Assembly (NCBI GenBank): GCA_019096065.1 | Contig: JAGUCH010000007.1 | Coordinates: 828,501 to 892,500 of the forward strand | Direction of reading: 5' to 3' | Length of the DNA: 64,000 nt | From: Paracyclopina nana | Lineage: Eukaryota; Arthropoda; Copepoda; Cyclopoida; Cyclopettidae | Shown here: positions 42,290 through 53,257 of the stretch, piece by piece | Layout: every line of letters starts with the position of its first letter | Position numbering within the stretch: position 1 is the stretch's first letter | Program-made: the position numbers and the translations under genes | The notes under the pieces: model-generated | Told to the model about the DNA's origin: nothing | What the model saw: the letters and a program-made list of their open reading frames with translations, nothing else | Database searches by the model: none

Positions 42290-43195
42290 GGGAAGCCGGA
42301 ATAGGATCTACCAGGACATACTGTGCTAAAAACTACTGTGACGTTACCGGAATAGAATCTACTCCATGACGGATCGGAATAGGAACTACTGTGACGATAC
42401 CGGAATAGAATCTACTCCATGACGGAGCAGGAATAGGAACTACTGTGACAGTACAGGAATAGAAACTACTGTGACAGACCAGGAACAGCAATTTTTACCA
42501 GACTAGGAATGTAAAATATTGCTAATAATAGAATTTAGACTGACCTAATACTGAAATGCGATATACTTCACAACCTAGCTGATACTTTAGGACTTAGGCA
42601 ATGCATCAAGATTTGGCCTAGACTTCAAGACTTGGCTGAAACTTTGGGACTTGCCTCTAACTTCAAGACTTGCCTCAAACTTCAGGACTTGCCTTTAACT
42701 TCAGGACTTGACTTTAACTTCAGGACTTGGCCAATACTTCAGGACTTGGCCAATACTTCAGGACTTGGCCAAAACTTCAGGACTTGCCCCTAACTTTAAG
42801 ACTTGCCTCAAACTTCAGAACTTGCCTAATGCATTTTAGACTATGACTTTTTAAGCCACAGTACTGAAAAACATGTCCAAGATTTGGAGAACTTGTTGCA
42901 TACTTCAGTATATCTTATTTGTTTTAACCTTAATTACTTAGCTGAATTATCTACCTGATGCATTCACTAACTTTGCTGGCCTAGTTTCTGTCTTGTAAGT
43001 TCTATTCCTGTTCTGTTTTTGTAGTATGTAAGTATAGGTCTGTTGTAGATGCTATTCCTGTTATGTTTCTCAGTAGATCCTATTCCGGTTCTGTCACAGT
43101 AGTTTCTATTCCTGGTATGTTGTGGCAATAGATTCTATTCCGGGTCCGGCGTAGATGCTAGTCCGGGTCCGTAGTAGATCCTAAGGTAGGAGCCC
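42290..43195. mobile_element. Foldback-type element 3 (906 bp)
   Basis: GATAAAAT flanks both ends (42282-42289, 43196-43203), an 8-bp target duplication. The ends are partly inverted: GGGAAGCC...TAGGATCTAC at the left and, reversed, GGGCTCC...TTAGGATCTAC at the right. Left arm 42290-42485 is made of tandem units like GGAATAGGAACTACTGTGAC; the right arm 42985-43190 has the same units inverted. The centre (about 42595-42835) is a further tandem array of ACTTCAGGACTTGGCCAAT variants. No ORF. Confidence 0.78.
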
Positions 43196-43448
43196 GATAA
43201 AATATAACAATGCGCATTTTATCCACAGTGGGCTATTTTGCAATTTGGTCGCGCATTTAACATTGCAGCATTTTTAATTTCCCAAAAGAAATCAATGATC
43301 ACTTAAATTGAAGAAGCTAATTTTTTATGCGCGACTTAACAAACAAAATAATCCACTGTGGCATGACATGTATTAAAGTGAAGTTTGGCTACAGATTTGA
43401 TAATAAATTGCCTCAAATCGGAAGTATGAAGGTCACTGAGAGAGAATC

Positions 43449-44293
43449 TCATAAAGGTCGCCCATATTTTGAATGACTTTGCTGCTGCATTTGCTGTAAC
43501 TGAAAAACAGGAGAAATTGGCCATTTTTAATTATGAATATTTTTTTTTAAAAAATACCTGAAGGGCTTTCCGTTTGAGCAAGTACTGGAAAGCTTCATGC
43601 AACAACATCATGTCCGAAGTGGAAGTTCGCAAAAGTCGCCTCCTTGGCACAACTTCGAAAGAATTTGGAGGCAAAGCCGGAACTTTTGTTTGGCCACAAG
43701 TTGCGGCCATTTTGCGGCCAAAAGCAGCTTGCAAAGATTTTGCATTGCCCTCGCGAAATTCACGGTCCTTTATGCCCAAAAGATTGCAAGCCTGAAAAGT
43801 TTGCCAAAATTGTATTTTCACATGATTTTAAAATCTTGTGAGAAAATATTTTTATCGAGCTATGGAACATAAAGCAGGGCCGTTAAAAATACGAGCACAG
43901 CTTTACTAGCCCGAGCCAGCGAGGGCTGTAATTTACACGTAAAACAGAATATACAACGGAAAAAATGCTTTTTTAAAGGCTGTTTTCATCAAATAACAAC
44001 CTGAAAGCTAAATTTAATTTGGAAATGTAAACAAGCAGGCTCATTACATAAGCTCACTTTAGTTAATCAGGTTTCTTGCTATATAAGGCACATTTTCGGT
44101 TAGTGTAATTTACCTTGGCCACATTCATATCTTTGAAGATATCAAATGCCTTCCTGGGGTTGGCTGGCATGCTTTCAGTGCTGCTTTGCCTTTTACTCGT
44201 GGCTTTAAAGCCCACTTTCTTAGTTGAGGCCTGAGGCTCATTTAAGCTGATTATGAGCAAATCTTCAGGCCTGGGTGGAGGCTCAAATATCAT
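43449..44293 (-). CDS. Small nuclear-like protein of unknown function
   Basis: Exons 44293-44114, 43791-43558 and 43499-43449 join in phase to about 154 residues: MIFEPPPRPEDLLI at the start, a basic central part (FEVVPRRRLLRTSTSD), a helical segment (MMLLHEAFQYLLKRKALQ) and a Gln-rich end (LQQMQQQSHSKYGRPL). There is no signal peptide. I do not recognise it. The intron between exons 1 and 2 contains half of a GC-core palindrome (43882-43935). Confidence 0.5.
43882..43935. repeat. Half-copy of GC-core palindrome family
   Basis: The stretch AGCTTTACTAGCCCGAGCC, followed by AGCGAGGGCTGTAATTT, is the near reverse complement of the centre of the palindrome at 58777-58963. Confidence 0.7.
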
Positions 44294-44470
44294 GGTGAGC
44301 CTTCTATTATGACCCCCAACAATGAACTAAATCAAACAGGGCCACAATGAGGCTTAACCAGAACCCTGGATATCACATGGCTTTCCCTACTTTTACCTTC
44401 TAGCTCTTCTTCTTTTGTTGATGTGCACTCAAGTGTAATCATAGCTCTGTATTGCTATTAAATCATATTG

Positions 44471-44490
44471 ACACACACACACACACACAC
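44471..44490. repeat. (CA)n microsatellite
   Basis: An ACACAC run of about nine to ten units. A shorter GT run is at 49470-49487. Confidence 0.9.
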
Positions 44491-44526
44491 TTATTTGCCT
44501 CCTTTTTTGGCTTATATTTGCTTTAT

Positions 44527-44838
44527 TTAGGCTCTAGACTTGACAAAGCCACAGATGTACAAAAATTGGTATTCATGGGGACAAGAGAGGAATTGAGTGT
44601 CTTTTTTGTTGAACAGAGTGCAAGTGTTGTTGGCATACCAATGGTAGTTGGTGCAGCTCTCATTGGCAATGCACAGCTCTGGGCAGTGCAATTGGTCAGT
44701 CTCAACTGAGGCCACAATGGGACAGTTGTACCAGCCACAGTCATATTCCCACCAAGTTTGGCCCTCATTCCCATCATACCAAGCATTGAGTGGGGCCACT
44801 GCAAGAGCCAAAAGGACCAAAGCCACATACAACCTCAT
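44527..44838 (-). CDS. Small secreted PAN/apple-like protein
   Basis: The ATG at 44838 (MRLYVALVLLALAVAPLNA) gives a signal peptide and 103 residues in one exon. A TTTTTCAG just upstream could be an acceptor for a 5' untranslated exon. The mature part has the spacing of a PAN/apple fold: CPELCIANESCTNYHWYANNTCTLFNK-type order (C-x3-C-x5-C ... C), shown here in part only. Such domains bind proteins or sugars outside the cell. The stop TAA is part of TAAATAAA, so the polyadenylation signal overlaps it. Confidence 0.7.
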   Translation of the reverse strand: MRLYVALVLLALAVAPLNAWYDGNEGQTWWEYDCGWYNCPIVASVETDQLHCPELCIANESCTNYHWYANNTCTLFNKKDTQFLSCPHEYQFLYICGFVKSRA

Positions 44839-45057
44839 TATTGGCTGAAAAATCAACCTATTTAATCATAAAAACACTAAAATTAATTTTTGTGCTTACT
44901 TTACTATATGTAAAATTAAACTGAAGCTAATGATAATTTCTTCTCCTTATCTGTCGTGTTGCTAATATGAACTTGGACAAGATAAAGAAAATGTACTCAA
45001 CTTTAATTAACATAATTGATAAAGTAACATAAAAAAGTATTTTTAAAATGCAATGAT

Positions 45058-45353
45058 GTTTCCATAGCTCAGTGGTTAGAGTATTGGAATGCTGATCCAA
45101 CTGTCTGAGGTTCGAATCTTGGATGATCCTCTCTTTTTTCCAACTTCTTTGGAATCAAAAGTTTGTGTTATGAATTCATGAATTTTGTGGCTTAATGGGT
45201 ATCGTTGGAAAGCTTGAACCTTTAGACATCTTTTTAAAAAGTTAAGATTCCGGTACCGTCCAAATTGCTTCGAAAGAACTGTGACATAAAAGAGCTGAGT
45301 CGGATCGGGAAACTGAATTATAACACGAGGATATCGTATTACAGAATATAAAA
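45058..45353 (+). mobile_element. tRNA-derived SINE, copy A
   Basis: The head has RNA polymerase III A-box (TAGCTCAGTGGTTAGAG) and B-box (GGTTCGAATC) sequences and a perfect 5-bp anticodon stem (TTGGA/TCCAA) around a loop reading GCT. The acceptor stem does not pair, so it is not a working tRNA. The body and tail (GAGCTGAGTCGGATCGGGAA ... ACGAGGATATCGTATTACAG) match copy B at 57971-58255 in inverse orientation. Confidence 0.85.
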
Positions 45354-45453
45354 GGTTAAAGATGTTAAATCAATGAGACTTGACTTGCCCAACCCAACTT
45401 TGCGAAAAAGCCTCAATGAAAGAAAATGTCGATTTAAGAAAAGGCGGGTTTTT

Positions 45454-47346
45454 TTATTCCATTTTCTTCTTCTTTTCATCAGCGCCCAGCTTTTTGTGGA
45501 TGGCAATCAAGTCATTCATGACATTTCTCTCCAGGATGGATCCAGCTGCCAAGAGGCCAGCATACAAAGCTCCAGTGAAGCCAGCAGAAAAGACATCCTG
45601 GCCAGTCAGGTACAACCCAGGAATGTCAGTCTTTGGCCTGAGCATGGCAGTCATCAGTGGGCTGAACCTCTCTCTGGAGTGATCCAGACCATAGATTTCT
45701 CCATGAGGCTGGGACAAGTAGTACTTGTTGGTCAAGGGGCTCCCAATGTCCTTGTAGTCAATGTGATCCCTGAGCTGGGGGAAAATCTTGCAAGTCTGCT
45801 CAATGAGCATTTCACCAATGGTGTTTTTGACAGCATCATAATCATCACCCCTCCGCTTGACCGGTTTGTCCTCCCACTGCTGGTACCACTCCCACTTGGC
45901 CAGCGTGACAATGGCACAGGTGGACTTGTCCTCTCTTCCAGGATGGTTCTTCCAGTTGGGATCCTTGGCACTGGGGAAGCTGATGAAGACCAGAGGAACC
46001 TGGGCATCCAGGGCCTGCTCCACCTGGAGGTCAGTGTACTCTTCAAAGGTGGTGCCAGACTCATTGGTGGTGAAGGCCCAGATGTTGTGAGGTTTGAGGT
46101 TGAGCTCTTCATTGGAGGCATTGAGGCCCAGGAAGACATTCATGGCAGCTGTGCCAGGCTTGAGATCCTTGCAGATTTGGGAGTAGTAGGAGTGGGCTGA
46201 CACCTGCTTGGGCAAGAGCTTCTCAAAGGTGTTGTACAATCCAGCATTGGAGATGACAAGTGGAGCCTCAATGCTGAACATCTCTGAGCCCTTCTTCACC
46301 TTGACACCGTGGACTTTCTTGCCATTGTGCAGGATCTCCTGGACCTCACACCTCACCAGGACCTTGCCACCATTCCTCTCAATCACCGGGATCATGTTGA
46401 GGGCAATTTCAGAGGCTCCACCAATGGGATAAAAGGCTCCATGCTGGTAGTGACTGACCAGGAGGGCTTGCATGCTGAAATGAGACTTGGAGGGAACGGT
46501 GCCATAGTCACCCCAGCAGTAGCAGAAAATGGTCTGCAAGTCCTTGTTCTGGGTCAAGCCTTGAGCCACCTCCAGGGTTGTCTTGTCCATCTCCTGGGAC
46601 CAGTTCTTGGAGAGCAGGCCAAGAAGCAGGGGAGTCCTGCAAACCAGCTTGGACAGCCAGAGGGGGAAAACCTTGAGGAGCACTGAGGCTGTCACCCCCT
46701 TGGAGTACTCATTGACCAAGTCGAAATATTTCTCAATGGCTTCCTGCTCCTCAGGAAAGTCCTTGACCAAGGCAGCCTTCCAAGCCTCAAATCCAGCATA
46801 GACTGGATACTTCCTGTTCTCCTCGCCATAGCCAATGGAGACCACGTCGAAAGCCTCTTCCATCCTGGCCCATTGCACTTGTCCCTCACTGATCTGCTCC
46901 ATAAGTGTCTTGTTCAAGTTCCTGTGGCAGAATTTGCCAATGTAGTGGATGCCCACGTCAAACTCGTAGCCTTTGTCAATGAAGGTGTGGCAGCAGCCTC
47001 CAGCCTGGTCATGCTGCTCAAGGACAAGTACTCGTTTGCCAGCTTTGGCCATCAGGGCTGCCGTGGTCATCCCGCCAATGCCACTGCCAATGATGATTGC
47101 GTCCAGGTCCTGGGGGACTTTGTCAGGGGAGAAGCTCTGCTTCAAAATGGAGTCCCTCTTCTTCTGGTCAATGATGTAAGCCTTCCTGGGCTTCCTCTCA
47201 TCAAATGCAAAAGGGTTGGGAGCCTTGGACTGCAATGACCACCTGATGATTTGCACCAGGAGAAAAAGGCCAGCCAAGCCCACTGCTACTTCAATGGCCA
47301 TTTTCAGCACAGGAACAGTGAAAAGCCAACTCAAGGCCTCAAGCAT
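45454..47346 (-). CDS. RETSAT: All-trans-retinol 13,14-reductase (retinol saturase)
   Basis: Single 630-codon exon. An N-terminal hydrophobic anchor (AVGLAGLFLLVQIIRW) precedes the FAD-binding motif LDAIIIGSGIGGMTTAAL, then VLEQHDQAGGCCHTF and FDVGIHYIG. The C-terminal part has GLYLTGQDVFSAGFTGALYAG, with a Lys-rich end. Length matches vertebrate RetSat (about 610). The enzyme is an ER membrane flavoprotein that saturates the 13-14 bond of retinol; other substrates are possible in invertebrates. It is intronless and clearly more GC-rich than its neighbours. Confidence 0.93.
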   Translation of the reverse strand: MLEALSWLFTVPVLKMAIEVAVGLAGLFLLVQIIRWSLQSKAPNPFAFDERKPRKAYIIDQKKRDSILKQSFSPDKVPQDLDAIIIGSGIGGMTTAALMAKAGKRVLVLEQHDQAGGCCHTFIDKGYEFDVGIHYIGKFCHRNLNKTLMEQISEGQVQWARMEEAFDVVSIGYGEENRKYPVYAGFEAWKAALVKDFPEEQEAIEKYFDLVNEYSKGVTASVLLKVFPLWLSKLVCRTPLLLGLLSKNWSQEMDKTTLEVAQGLTQNKDLQTIFCYCWGDYGTVPSKSHFSMQALLVSHYQHGAFYPIGGASEIALNMIPVIERNGGKVLVRCEVQEILHNGKKVHGVKVKKGSEMFSIEAPLVISNAGLYNTFEKLLPKQVSAHSYYSQICKDLKPGTAAMNVFLGLNASNEELNLKPHNIWAFTTNESGTTFEEYTDLQVEQALDAQVPLVFISFPSAKDPNWKNHPGREDKSTCAIVTLAKWEWYQQWEDKPVKRRGDDYDAVKNTIGEMLIEQTCKIFPQLRDHIDYKDIGSPLTNKYYLSQPHGEIYGLDHSRERFSPLMTAMLRPKTDIPGLYLTGQDVFSAGFTGALYAGLLAAGSILERNVMNDLIAIHKKLGADEKKKKME

Positions 47347-49769
47347 GCTATGGCAAAAAGACAGAAAATCTCAAGCAATGTTTACACAATAAACAACTAC
47401 TGTACAGTGTGTCCACTCGAAATTTCCCTTTTTCTTTAAAAATGAGGTTTTTTTAAGTAGAGCTAATGGGACTTGAGGTTCATTTAGTATTGTGTAATGA
47501 GACAATTTGATATTTTATTATTTCTCAAATTGCAGCTAGGGAAATGTTGATTGTTTAAGCATTTTTGGAGTATTTTTTTAGTTGATTCTTTTTAGGTTTT
47601 TTTCAACTTTGCAAAGAGAAATGTCCTGTAGTAAAGCAGAAATTGTAAGATAGGCCCTTGAAAACATAGATAAGAGGAGAAAATTCCGGTTTTTACACAT
47701 GCGTTGTAAACAAACAACAACAGATCTTTTGCTTGAACTGTGACCTATTACGTAACGCCTAAAATTTTAGGTGAGCAACTAAATGCATCAAAATGGCTGT
47801 CTTTTGAAATCTGAATAGCCTCACCTTGATTTTTAAGCAGATTACTCCTAAAAGACGGATGAAAACAACTCTAAGAAAATTAAAAGTGAAACTTGAAAAC
47901 CATGAAGTTAAAGTAGTAAAACTTTCCTGAAACGTAAATTATTATTATAAAACTCAATAGAAATGCAGCATAAAAAGATTTGGATTTTAAGTCTATGAAT
48001 GATATTTAACATTTTTTGTCCATAATGAATGCTACATTTTACTTGAATTTTGCTATGACAACTACCATCCTGTCAAACTTTAGCCATCTTCATTGAAATT
48101 GGTCACATTATTTTACGAAGGCAAATGAAAAGCACCATTTCTGTAGATGAAAAGGCTGCAATGATTTCTTCAAAATAAGTGCAAAAAATTGAGTAATTTC
48201 ATCCACTCTCGGAACATTCAAAAATATATTCACTCAACCTTTCCCTTAATGCTTAATGGGACTTCATTGCTCCCATAAATAAAATTAATTACATATAACA
48301 AGGGATAAAATAAAAATAATAAATAAAGTGTGCCATCAGATGAAAATTCCGAATTTTTTTAAGCGTTTTACATCATGTTTTAAAGTGGAAGAGCATTTAT
48401 TTTTGCACACGAAATGAAGCTCAAAATAGCCCCATTTTCTTTTATTATGCACAAGAAAGAAAGTGTAGTCATAAAGAAAAGGAATAATAATAAACACCCA
48501 AGAACAAAAGAGAGTTTGTAGAGAGTGCTCCACAAAAAACTGGGATTCCATGAGCAGAAATTAAGTTTTTGGCGAAGCCACATAATTTATGTGGCAAGTA
48601 GGCTCGATTTTATGATTAAGAAAAAGGAACTGCTAGAAGATGTCTTGATTGCAATTGGATGCTTTACAAAAGGTGAAATTTACGAGCGGAAAATGTAGAA
48701 AGACATTCCGCGTGAGGGCCATAATTTATTTTCTGCACCAAAGTCACTTCAATTTTTTTCTTCTCTGCACCAAAAGGATTTTACTGCAATGCAATTCAAA
48801 AATATATTTTTCAATGTGGATCGAATCGCCTTTTTTGGGGCTGCGAGAATTTTTGTAAACACAACTGACCACAAAATAAGACATTTGCATTTTGCATTCC
48901 CCCGTCAAGAATTTTATAATCTGCCATGCACTTATTTTAACAGCCTACTCACTCCATCATCTGCTATTAAAAATCGGAGAATGGGCCTTTTTTTCGAAAA
49001 CTGGGTCAGATTTTTTAATAACTATTTGCAAAGCGCAACTGGTGTTTAACGCGGGTGTGTCATCCTCACGACTTTGAATTTTCGCGCCTTTTTTGGTATA
49101 ATTGCTAGCAGAAACAAACCTAAGGAACTGCCAAAATTATTTTTTGCTCTGTCCTAACCTAACTTATTTGCAAATTATGCTATAAAAGGGGATTTAAAAA
49201 AAAAGTTTTTTCATACTTTATAATATTACTAATAGTAAGCAAGGCTAGCTAAGTAAGGCTAGCTCAGACAACTTTGCTAGAGCTTATGTTTAACCACAGA
49301 TATCAAGTTGCTAATATTTGTTTACATTAAAGCAGCTCATGTGTGAAGTACTGGCACGCCTTGATAGCAAAGCTTGGCCAGTTAGCTTAGCTAGGTTTTT
49401 TTGTGACTGAAATCGAGCTCCTGGAATTCTGACATCTCAATATGCTCGCTCCTCCACGAAAATTGGTGAGTGTGTGTGTGTGTGTGTAACAACTCTTTTA
49501 GCAAAAAGTGCCCAAGGAAAAGTTTTCACCTCCTCCTTCTTCTTCTAGGGAAAAAAGTGATTCTGACACGAGAAATAAAGCGGTCATTTTGCATCACTAT
49601 AATTGCCAGCTTTCTCTTTCAGTCTGAGTGTTGGTAATTACCATGAAGGGGTAATTTGAGTAAAAAACCTGACCATTGCACTGACATTATCATTTTGTGG
49701 CCAGGCAGCGAGGAGCAAAGGGCTCATTACCTATTTGACCATAGCAGTAGGAAAAAACTTGGGAAAATT
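47347..49769. other. Intergenic, nothing recognised
   Basis: AT-rich 2.4 kb. Short frames near 48336-48583 and 48649-49077 look like chance. No repeat of note except the GT run. Confidence 0.5.
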
Positions 49770-49983
49770 AAGACTTCATCTCTGGGTCAGTCTCAGTGTA
49801 GCGCTACTGGGACTGAGGGTCACTTCAGCCCCCCAAAAACATACTACTACACAAAAGTTATCAACTCTTTTTTGGCCTAAACTACAATATTGTTAAAAAT
49901 AGAATAAGAGACTTCATTTAGGGGGTCAGTCTCAGGCTTTTAATACTCTGACGCTAATGGGACCGAGGGTTACTTCAGCCAAA
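49770..49983. repeat. Diverged direct repeat, two copies of about 70 bp
   Basis: AGACTTCAT...GGGTCAGTCTCAG...GGGAC(T/C)GAGGGT(C/T)ACTTCAGCC occurs at about 49770-49832 and 49909-49980. Confidence 0.65.
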
Positions 49984-50729
49984 TTTTGAGAACGGCCCAA
50001 AATGCACCTTGTGACCTGACCCAACCACCGTTGAAAATGTCTTCATTTCCCTGCAATTATAGACCCACTGCTACTATTTTCTTCTGGTTGTCCTACAGCA
50101 TGCAATTTCCCTATTGAGGTGACCTCCAAATTTTCACCTTTTTGAGAGCCCTCTCAAAAAGAGAAGAAAGGAAAATTGCCTTAGTTTTGACTCAAAGGAG
50201 GCTTTTAATTCATTTAAAGGGACCCACTTTGAAAAAGTGACAATCAATATTAAATGGCATTTTCCGAGGGCATAATGGTAATATTGCATAATAAAAAGGT
50301 CTCTCTCCTTTTGTCATTCAAAAAGACCATTAAGTCAATTTTCCCAGTAAGCCATTATCCCAGTTGGAGGTGCCAGTCTCTTTTTTGCTGCTGCATGCTT
50401 CATTTTTCATTCAGAATTGAGCCATTTTTTGAGCCACCACCAATTTTCCTCTCACACATATTGACCATATGTTGGATGTCGAAAAATGAAGTTTAGAGAT
50501 TGATACTACAGAGAACCTTTTCTTTTGCCATGTCTTGTCCACACAACCATCGAACAGTTCTCATAAAAATTGACCTGTAATGCACACAGTGTGCTTACCG
50601 TGACCATACAAATTGTTGAAACCAAAATGATGAGGCCTATGTTGACTCAGTTGACATAGATCTCATCTCAGTAACGATTTTTCAGTCTCAGCAGAGACCT
50701 TCAAATCCACCGTCACAGCATTATTTGAG

Positions 50730-51560
50730 ACCTTCACAGGTCTTTGTAGAGACTGTCACAGTATTTGTAGAGACTGTCACAGTATTTGTAGACTGTCACG
50801 GTCTTTGTAGAGACTGTCACGGTCTTTGTAGGGACTGTCACAGTCTTTGTAGGGACTGTCACAGTCTTTGTTGGAACTATCACAGTCTTTGTAGGGACTG
50901 TCACAGTCTTTGTAAAGACTGTCACGGTCTTTGTAGAGACTGTCATAGTCTTTGTAGAGACTGTCACGGTCTTTGTAGAGACTGTCACGGTCTTTGTAGA
51001 GACTGTCACGGTCTTTGTAGAGACTGTCACAGTCTAGGCACTATATCATCACAGTCTCAGGATAAAAGCGTCACATTCTCTGTAGAGACCGTCAATGTCA
51101 TTGTAGAGACCGTAACAGTCTCAATAGAGACAGCCTAAGTCTTTGTAGAGGCCGTCACAGTGCATTGTAGAGACCATCACAGACTTTGTGAAGACTGTAA
51201 CAGTCTAGGCATAATAGCGTCACAGTCTCATCAGAACAGCGTCATAGTCTTGGCAGATCAGCGTCACATACTCAGCATAATAGTGTCACAGTCTCAGCAG
51301 AACAGTGTCACAGTCTCACAAGAGTAGCATTGCTGTCTCAGCAGAGGCCGTCACAGCTTTTGAATTGAAAGTCACAGCCTTAATATCGACAGTCACAGTC
51401 ACAGCAAACAACGGCACAGTCACAACTGAGACAGGCGCAATCACAGCTGAGACCGACACAATCTCAGAGGAGTCTGTCATAGTCTCAGCAGAGAGCGGCA
51501 CAATCTCAGCAGAGACCGGCACAGTCTCAGCAGTCTCAGCAGAGGCAGTCAGCATCTCAG
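50730..51560. repeat. Minisatellite, 21-bp unit GTAGAGACTGTCACGGTCTTT
   Basis: About fourteen units at 50745-51036, several identical, then decaying versions (GTCACAGTCTCAGCAGAGAC-like) to 51560. Frames across it (Val-Glu-Thr-Val-Thr on +, Thr-Val-Ser-Thr-Lys on -) are artefacts. Confidence 0.9.
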
Positions 51561-52863
51561 TAGACTTCATCACATTTTCACATAAGTTGTCCCAGGTTTT
51601 TTTACAAAAAAGAGCCTCAATTGAGAAGGACTTCAAGTTATCCTGGTATATACATTTCATGCGTGCATGATTGCATTTTCCCTTGTTTCGTATACTTTAT
51701 CTGTGCTTCTCATCTCGTGTAAACAGGCAAGAAGCGGTTGTAGTGCTGCAATGCATTATTTGGCCACTTTTTGATCAAGATCCTTCTTTCTGCTATCCGA
51801 AGAAGGAAGCCGTTTGAAGGATAATTTTCTCCCTGTCTTTCATCTTGCCCTCATCATTGCATGGCCAAGAACAAGGAGTATGATTACGTCTCGAATATAA
51901 AAGACTAGAACTAGGTCGAAATGGAAAACCGCGCGTCTAAAACCTTTTGTCTTTTTATTCAAAACATGGAGCGGTTTGAATTTTCGCGCGTCTCCTCCTT
52001 TGTTTACATTGTCAGCTGACGTCCGCGCTGCATGGCTTGCGCATGGCGAACCAGTCCGTGACACTCACACTAAACAACTCAGGTTGCTTCATCTTAACTC
52101 AATTTTGAGCTGAATGCCTTCGATTTATGACGGCTCAGTGCTAATTGTTTTCTTTACAGTTCAATTAAGGCTTTTTATTCTTTTACAGCACTCAGACAAA
52201 TTCCTGACCAAGGAAAAAAGTAGGTTTTCTCTTGCAAGAGAATTGATGATGTGATGATCTGAAATCCATATTTTATGCATAATAAAGTATGTATAAATGC
52301 TGGCTAAACTGTTTAAAATTCGTGGGTGAATGGTTGGAGGTCGTTTGGTTAATGACCATTTTCCCTGGGTCCGTCTATAGTTCGTGACGCTGCGGATTCT
52401 TTTGATGATGATGGAGAATTGACTAATAATCCCCCTGTTAAAATGCCATCAAGAAAGGAGAGAGACATGCTTGAAATTGGATAGTGACACTTTATTCCTG
52501 CAAGAAAAAATGTCTCTATCAAAGGTCTAAAGAAGTGACACTCTTCTGTTGACTTTTGCACTTTTGTCTTTTTTAGCCTGAGGCCTCACATTGATCTCAG
52601 AGCTGAGGCGTAGCAATTAAAAGGCAGCCTGAATGTAATAGGAAGAGAGTTGTTAATTCGGTAAATGACAAGGCAGAAATGGTAAATGACAACTCTTTCA
52701 GCTCGAATTTCTAAAGGCTCAAAAGAGAGTAGTATATAGAGTGAGTGGTTGGCTCCAAATGAGTGTGCTGATTATTAGAGGTTGGTGGAAAATGTCATCT
52801 TCTCACAGTGAGAATATAAGCTCTTTTAAAGCTGCGCATATTCAGCTGCGGCCACAATTGAGG

Positions 52864-53257
52864 CAGCTGTTTGTTTACAAACTGCCACGTGGTCTTAATC
52901 AAGAGTATATTGTCTTTTAGATGTAAGGCTAGAATAGTCTTCAGAGGAGAGTCAGCTGTTTGATTACATTTGACCACGTGGATGCATTATTTTGCCCGTA
53001 ACAACAATCAGCTGTTTGTTTACTTTCATCCACATGGACGCTTCAATTCAAGCAAAATATGACTCAGATGTTTGGTTACATTTAACCGCGTGGAAGCGTT
53101 AAATTGACCTGAAAGTGAATCAGCTGTTTGTTTACATCGAACCACGTGGACTCTTTTCAAATTCTGAAAGATGAACAGATTAGACTAATTCAACAATTTT
53201 TAAGCTTGTATTGATGCAGGTCAAGAATCAGCTGTTTGTTTACATTAAATCATGTGG
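52864..53257. promoter_or_regulatory. Six-copy E-box / forkhead / E-box repeat cluster
   Basis: Copies start at about 52864, 52953, 53009, 53065, 53121 and 53229. Consensus: CAGCTGTTTGTTTACAT, 3-6 bases, then CCACGTGGA. Each thus has an E-box (CAGCTG), a forkhead-type TGTTTAC, and a palindromic E-box (CACGTG), with decay in some copies. The 56-bp spacing of the middle copies shows tandem origin, yet the binding-site-like parts are better kept than the spacers. No gene is evident within several kb. Confidence 0.5.

Noticed and set aside
45058-45130. Functional tRNA-Ser(GCT)
   Set aside because: A good anticodon stem-loop and pol III boxes, but no paired acceptor stem and no long variable arm; a second copy shares 200 bp of non-tRNA flank, so it is a SINE head.
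50725-51670. Frames rich in VETVTVF and STKTVTV
   Set aside because: Produced by a 21-bp minisatellite; no signal peptide or splice signals fit.
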